Origin: Ganoderma boninense
Lineage: Eukaryota; Basidiomycota; Agaricomycetes; Polyporales; Polyporaceae
Reading direction: 5' to 3'
Length of the DNA stretch: 64,000 nucleotides
Assembly: GCA_002900995.3 (NCBI GenBank)
Contig: CM035311.1
Coordinates: 1,612,001 to 1,676,000, forward strand
Shown here: piece after piece, positions 62,488 to 64,000 of the stretch
How positions within the stretch are numbered: position 1 is the stretch's first letter
Layout of the letters: the number at the start of each line of letters is the position of its first letter
Translations under genes and position numbers: made by a program
Notes under the pieces: model-generated
Seen by the model: only the letters and a program-made list of their open reading frames with translations
The model's database searches: none
Told to the model about the DNA's origin: nothing

Positions 62488-63579
62488 CTTCGTGGACGAG
62501 GGGGGGAGACGAACCAGGGAAAAGGTCGACGGATTGACGAGCTTTTGACATCTATGATCATATAGGCGTCATGTACCGCGTGGCGTCGAGATGAAGACGA
62601 CTTCGCATTGTTTGAGTTTCAATGGCTCCCGCCCTCGTGCGCGGATCGAGCCCACGACGGCTCCCAGCTGACACCTCCCAAACAAAGGGATATCACGCGT
62701 ATGCCGTCGCTGTCCATGGCTGTACTACTGTAAGCGATGGCGTTTCGAGAGCTGTCTGACTCCGTGACCTGATAGAGAAGACGACTAACTCGGTGGGGAT
62801 TTGGTGGAGATGGAAAGAGACAAACAAGCTCAAGGCCAGGCAGGACCTCGGCCAACGAAGCAACCAGATCGGCATCAGCGGTGATCGAAGGGAGCTGGGG
62901 TTCCAAAAGTATCGACATGGTTGAGATTCCTGCCCAGGCGGGCTCCTTCATCGTTTGCTTCTAGTTGCATTGATTCGAAGTCTACAACCTGAGCCTGCGG
63001 CACAAGTTGACGCTTTCAAGCGAGGGCGATTGATATGCAGCCTGTAAGTTAGTCAAGGTGCGACTGTAGTCATACCCAGGCAGCTGCATATGATGATGTT
63101 GGTAAAGGTCATAAGTAGGCATCATCACCCTCAAGACCACGAGACCAAGTCCGCAGCACTCACAGAAGATGATATGTTCGCGGGATGCATGTGGAGCGTC
63201 AGCATGGGGTGTTCTGCCGAGAGTCGGCAAGCATCTTCGTGTTCGTGATGCCAGGCTAGAGCCTAAGTAGTCAGTTGCGTATCCACTTGACCCAGGTGAA
63301 GGTATAGTGTGGCTAGCTTCTAAGTTCTAGGATGCGCTCTGCGCGTGTACGGAATGCCTTGAACCTAGTCATCAACGTAGGCATATGGTGTGCCAAAATT
63401 TGCATCGATCTGCTCTCCAAGGTCTTAAGTATACACCGAAGCTCTATTGAAAACGGTACACCGTCCCGTAAGAACCAAACCTAGGAAAGCACAAAGTTCA
63501 GAAATTCTCCAAAGAGTCGAGGGGTCAGTACTGACCTGCACACAACCATACCCACTTCGACCCGCCCAACAGTCAACTT
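62488..63579. other. Intergenic region with a possible F-box gene remnant
   Basis: Upstream region of the GH127 gene. A minus-strand ORF at 62951-62619 contains LEPQLPSITADADLVASLAE and VLPGLELVCLFPSP, which resembles the C-terminal repeats of agaricomycete F-box/LRR proteins, but it has no F-box or intact reading frame. Confidence 0.4.
62619..62951 (-). pseudogene. Possible F-box/LRR-like fragment
   Basis: The stretch reads like one or two leucine-rich units (ITADADLVASLAEVLPGLEL) and then loses resemblance. It could be a separate decayed copy or a distal exon of the incomplete gene at 63580-64000. No splice join was established. Confidence 0.3.
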
Positions 63580-64000
63580 TCACCATCCCCTCGGCGGCAA
63601 CGAACTCCATCGCCATGACTTCCAGTACGGCTCGCAGTCCTGCGACTCGTCCAGGCAAATGGGCGAGAGCTGCGCCATCCAGTGCTCCCACAGCACGTCC
63701 GAGACCGCGCTCCCCACCTTGATCACCTCTCCGCTCCCGTCGTAATGGTGCAGCATGCACACCTTCACCCTCCTCCTGAATACACGCCCGAGCGTGACGC
63801 GCGTGAATGGAAAGCCCGCGGCCCCGCGCGCCGCGGCGACCTGGAGCACGTGCACCGCGTCCTCGTCCGTCAGGCAGTCGACGCGCAACGTGGTGAGCCG
63901 CGGGCAGGCCATCACGGCCTCTTCCCACCTGGGGTCTGCGTCCTCGAGCAGAGACCGGGAGTTGGTCGGCTCGAGGACCCGGAGTATGTTCGACTCTCGG
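63580..64000 (-). CDS. F-box/LRR-like protein, C-terminal part, cut by the window edge
   Basis: The frame is open to the window end and the start lies beyond it. The segment DPRWEEAVMACPRLTTLRVD, followed by DAVHVLQVAAARGAAGFPFT and SDVLWEHWMAQL, is typical of the C-terminal portion of agaricomycete F-box proteins, where leucine-rich units are followed by a helix of this kind. The final 25 residues after MAQL look less conserved. The stop at 63580 may be replaced by a further exon. No F-box is in view, so the name rests on the repeat-like C-terminus only. Confidence 0.5.
   Translation of the reverse strand, partial: RESNILRVLEPTNSRSLLEDADPRWEEAVMACPRLTTLRVDCLTDEDAVHVLQVAAARGAAGFPFTRVTLGRVFRRRVKVCMLHHYDGSGEVIKVGSAVSDVLWEHWMAQLSPICLDESQDCEPYWKSWRWSSLPPRGW

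Overview
The window is nuclear DNA from a basidiomycete, most likely a mushroom-forming agaricomycete. The genes carry many 48-90 nt GT-AG introns and a few GC-AG introns. Several families present are typical of that class: the RING protein, F-box and BTB families, a DUF6698 protein and a Plavaka transposase. I rebuilt the exon joins by hand from splice consensus and reading frame. Where exons are listed the spliced frame closes without stops, unless a doubt is stated.

Layout. 1.6-3.2 kb (+): RING-type E3-like protein. 5.0-8.2 kb (-): ARP8, an actin-related subunit of the INO80 chromatin remodeller. 8.48-8.56 kb (+): tRNA-Pro with a 12-nt intron. 8.6-13.8 kb: about 5 kb without a recognisable gene. 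13.8-15.9 kb (+): Zn2Cys6 transcription factor. 16.8-19.6 kb (-): large disordered protein of unknown function. 21.1-24.2 kb (+): ELMO/CED-12 protein. 25.1-26.9 kb (-): F-box protein. 28.5-33.1 kb (-): apparently intact Plavaka-type DNA transposase. 34.3-36.2 kb (+): DUF6698-like protein. 37.1-39.2 kb (+): second F-box protein. 39.8-42.4 kb (-): methylenetetrahydrofolate reductase. 43.5-45.8 kb (+): tRNA pseudouridine synthase PUS1. 46.4-48.8 kb (-): disordered protein. 49.3-49.9 kb (-): DUF202 membrane protein. 50.6-51.9 kb (-): HUS1 checkpoint clamp subunit. 52.3-53.9 kb (+): protein with two BTB/POZ domains. 54.1-56.6 kb (-): disordered protein. 57.1-59.1 kb (+): xylulokinase. 59.4-62.5 kb (-): secreted GH127/DUF1680 glycoside hydrolase. 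63.6-64.0 kb (-): C-terminal part of an F-box/LRR-like gene that runs off the window.

How the genes relate. Most are unrelated housekeeping genes, as expected in a fungal chromosome arm. One neighbouring pair could share a pathway: a secreted arabinofuranosidase-like enzyme, which would release L-arabinose, lies tail to tail with xylulokinase, the last step of fungal pentose catabolism. The clearest mobile element is the Plavaka transposase; it faces away from a DUF6698 gene across a CCAAT-rich spacer. I did not find a convincing new defence-type or multi-gene system. The most interesting observations are two coding microexons that carry zinc-finger ligands or split a zinc cluster, two GC-AG introns, and the intact transposase with its repeat-rich flank.
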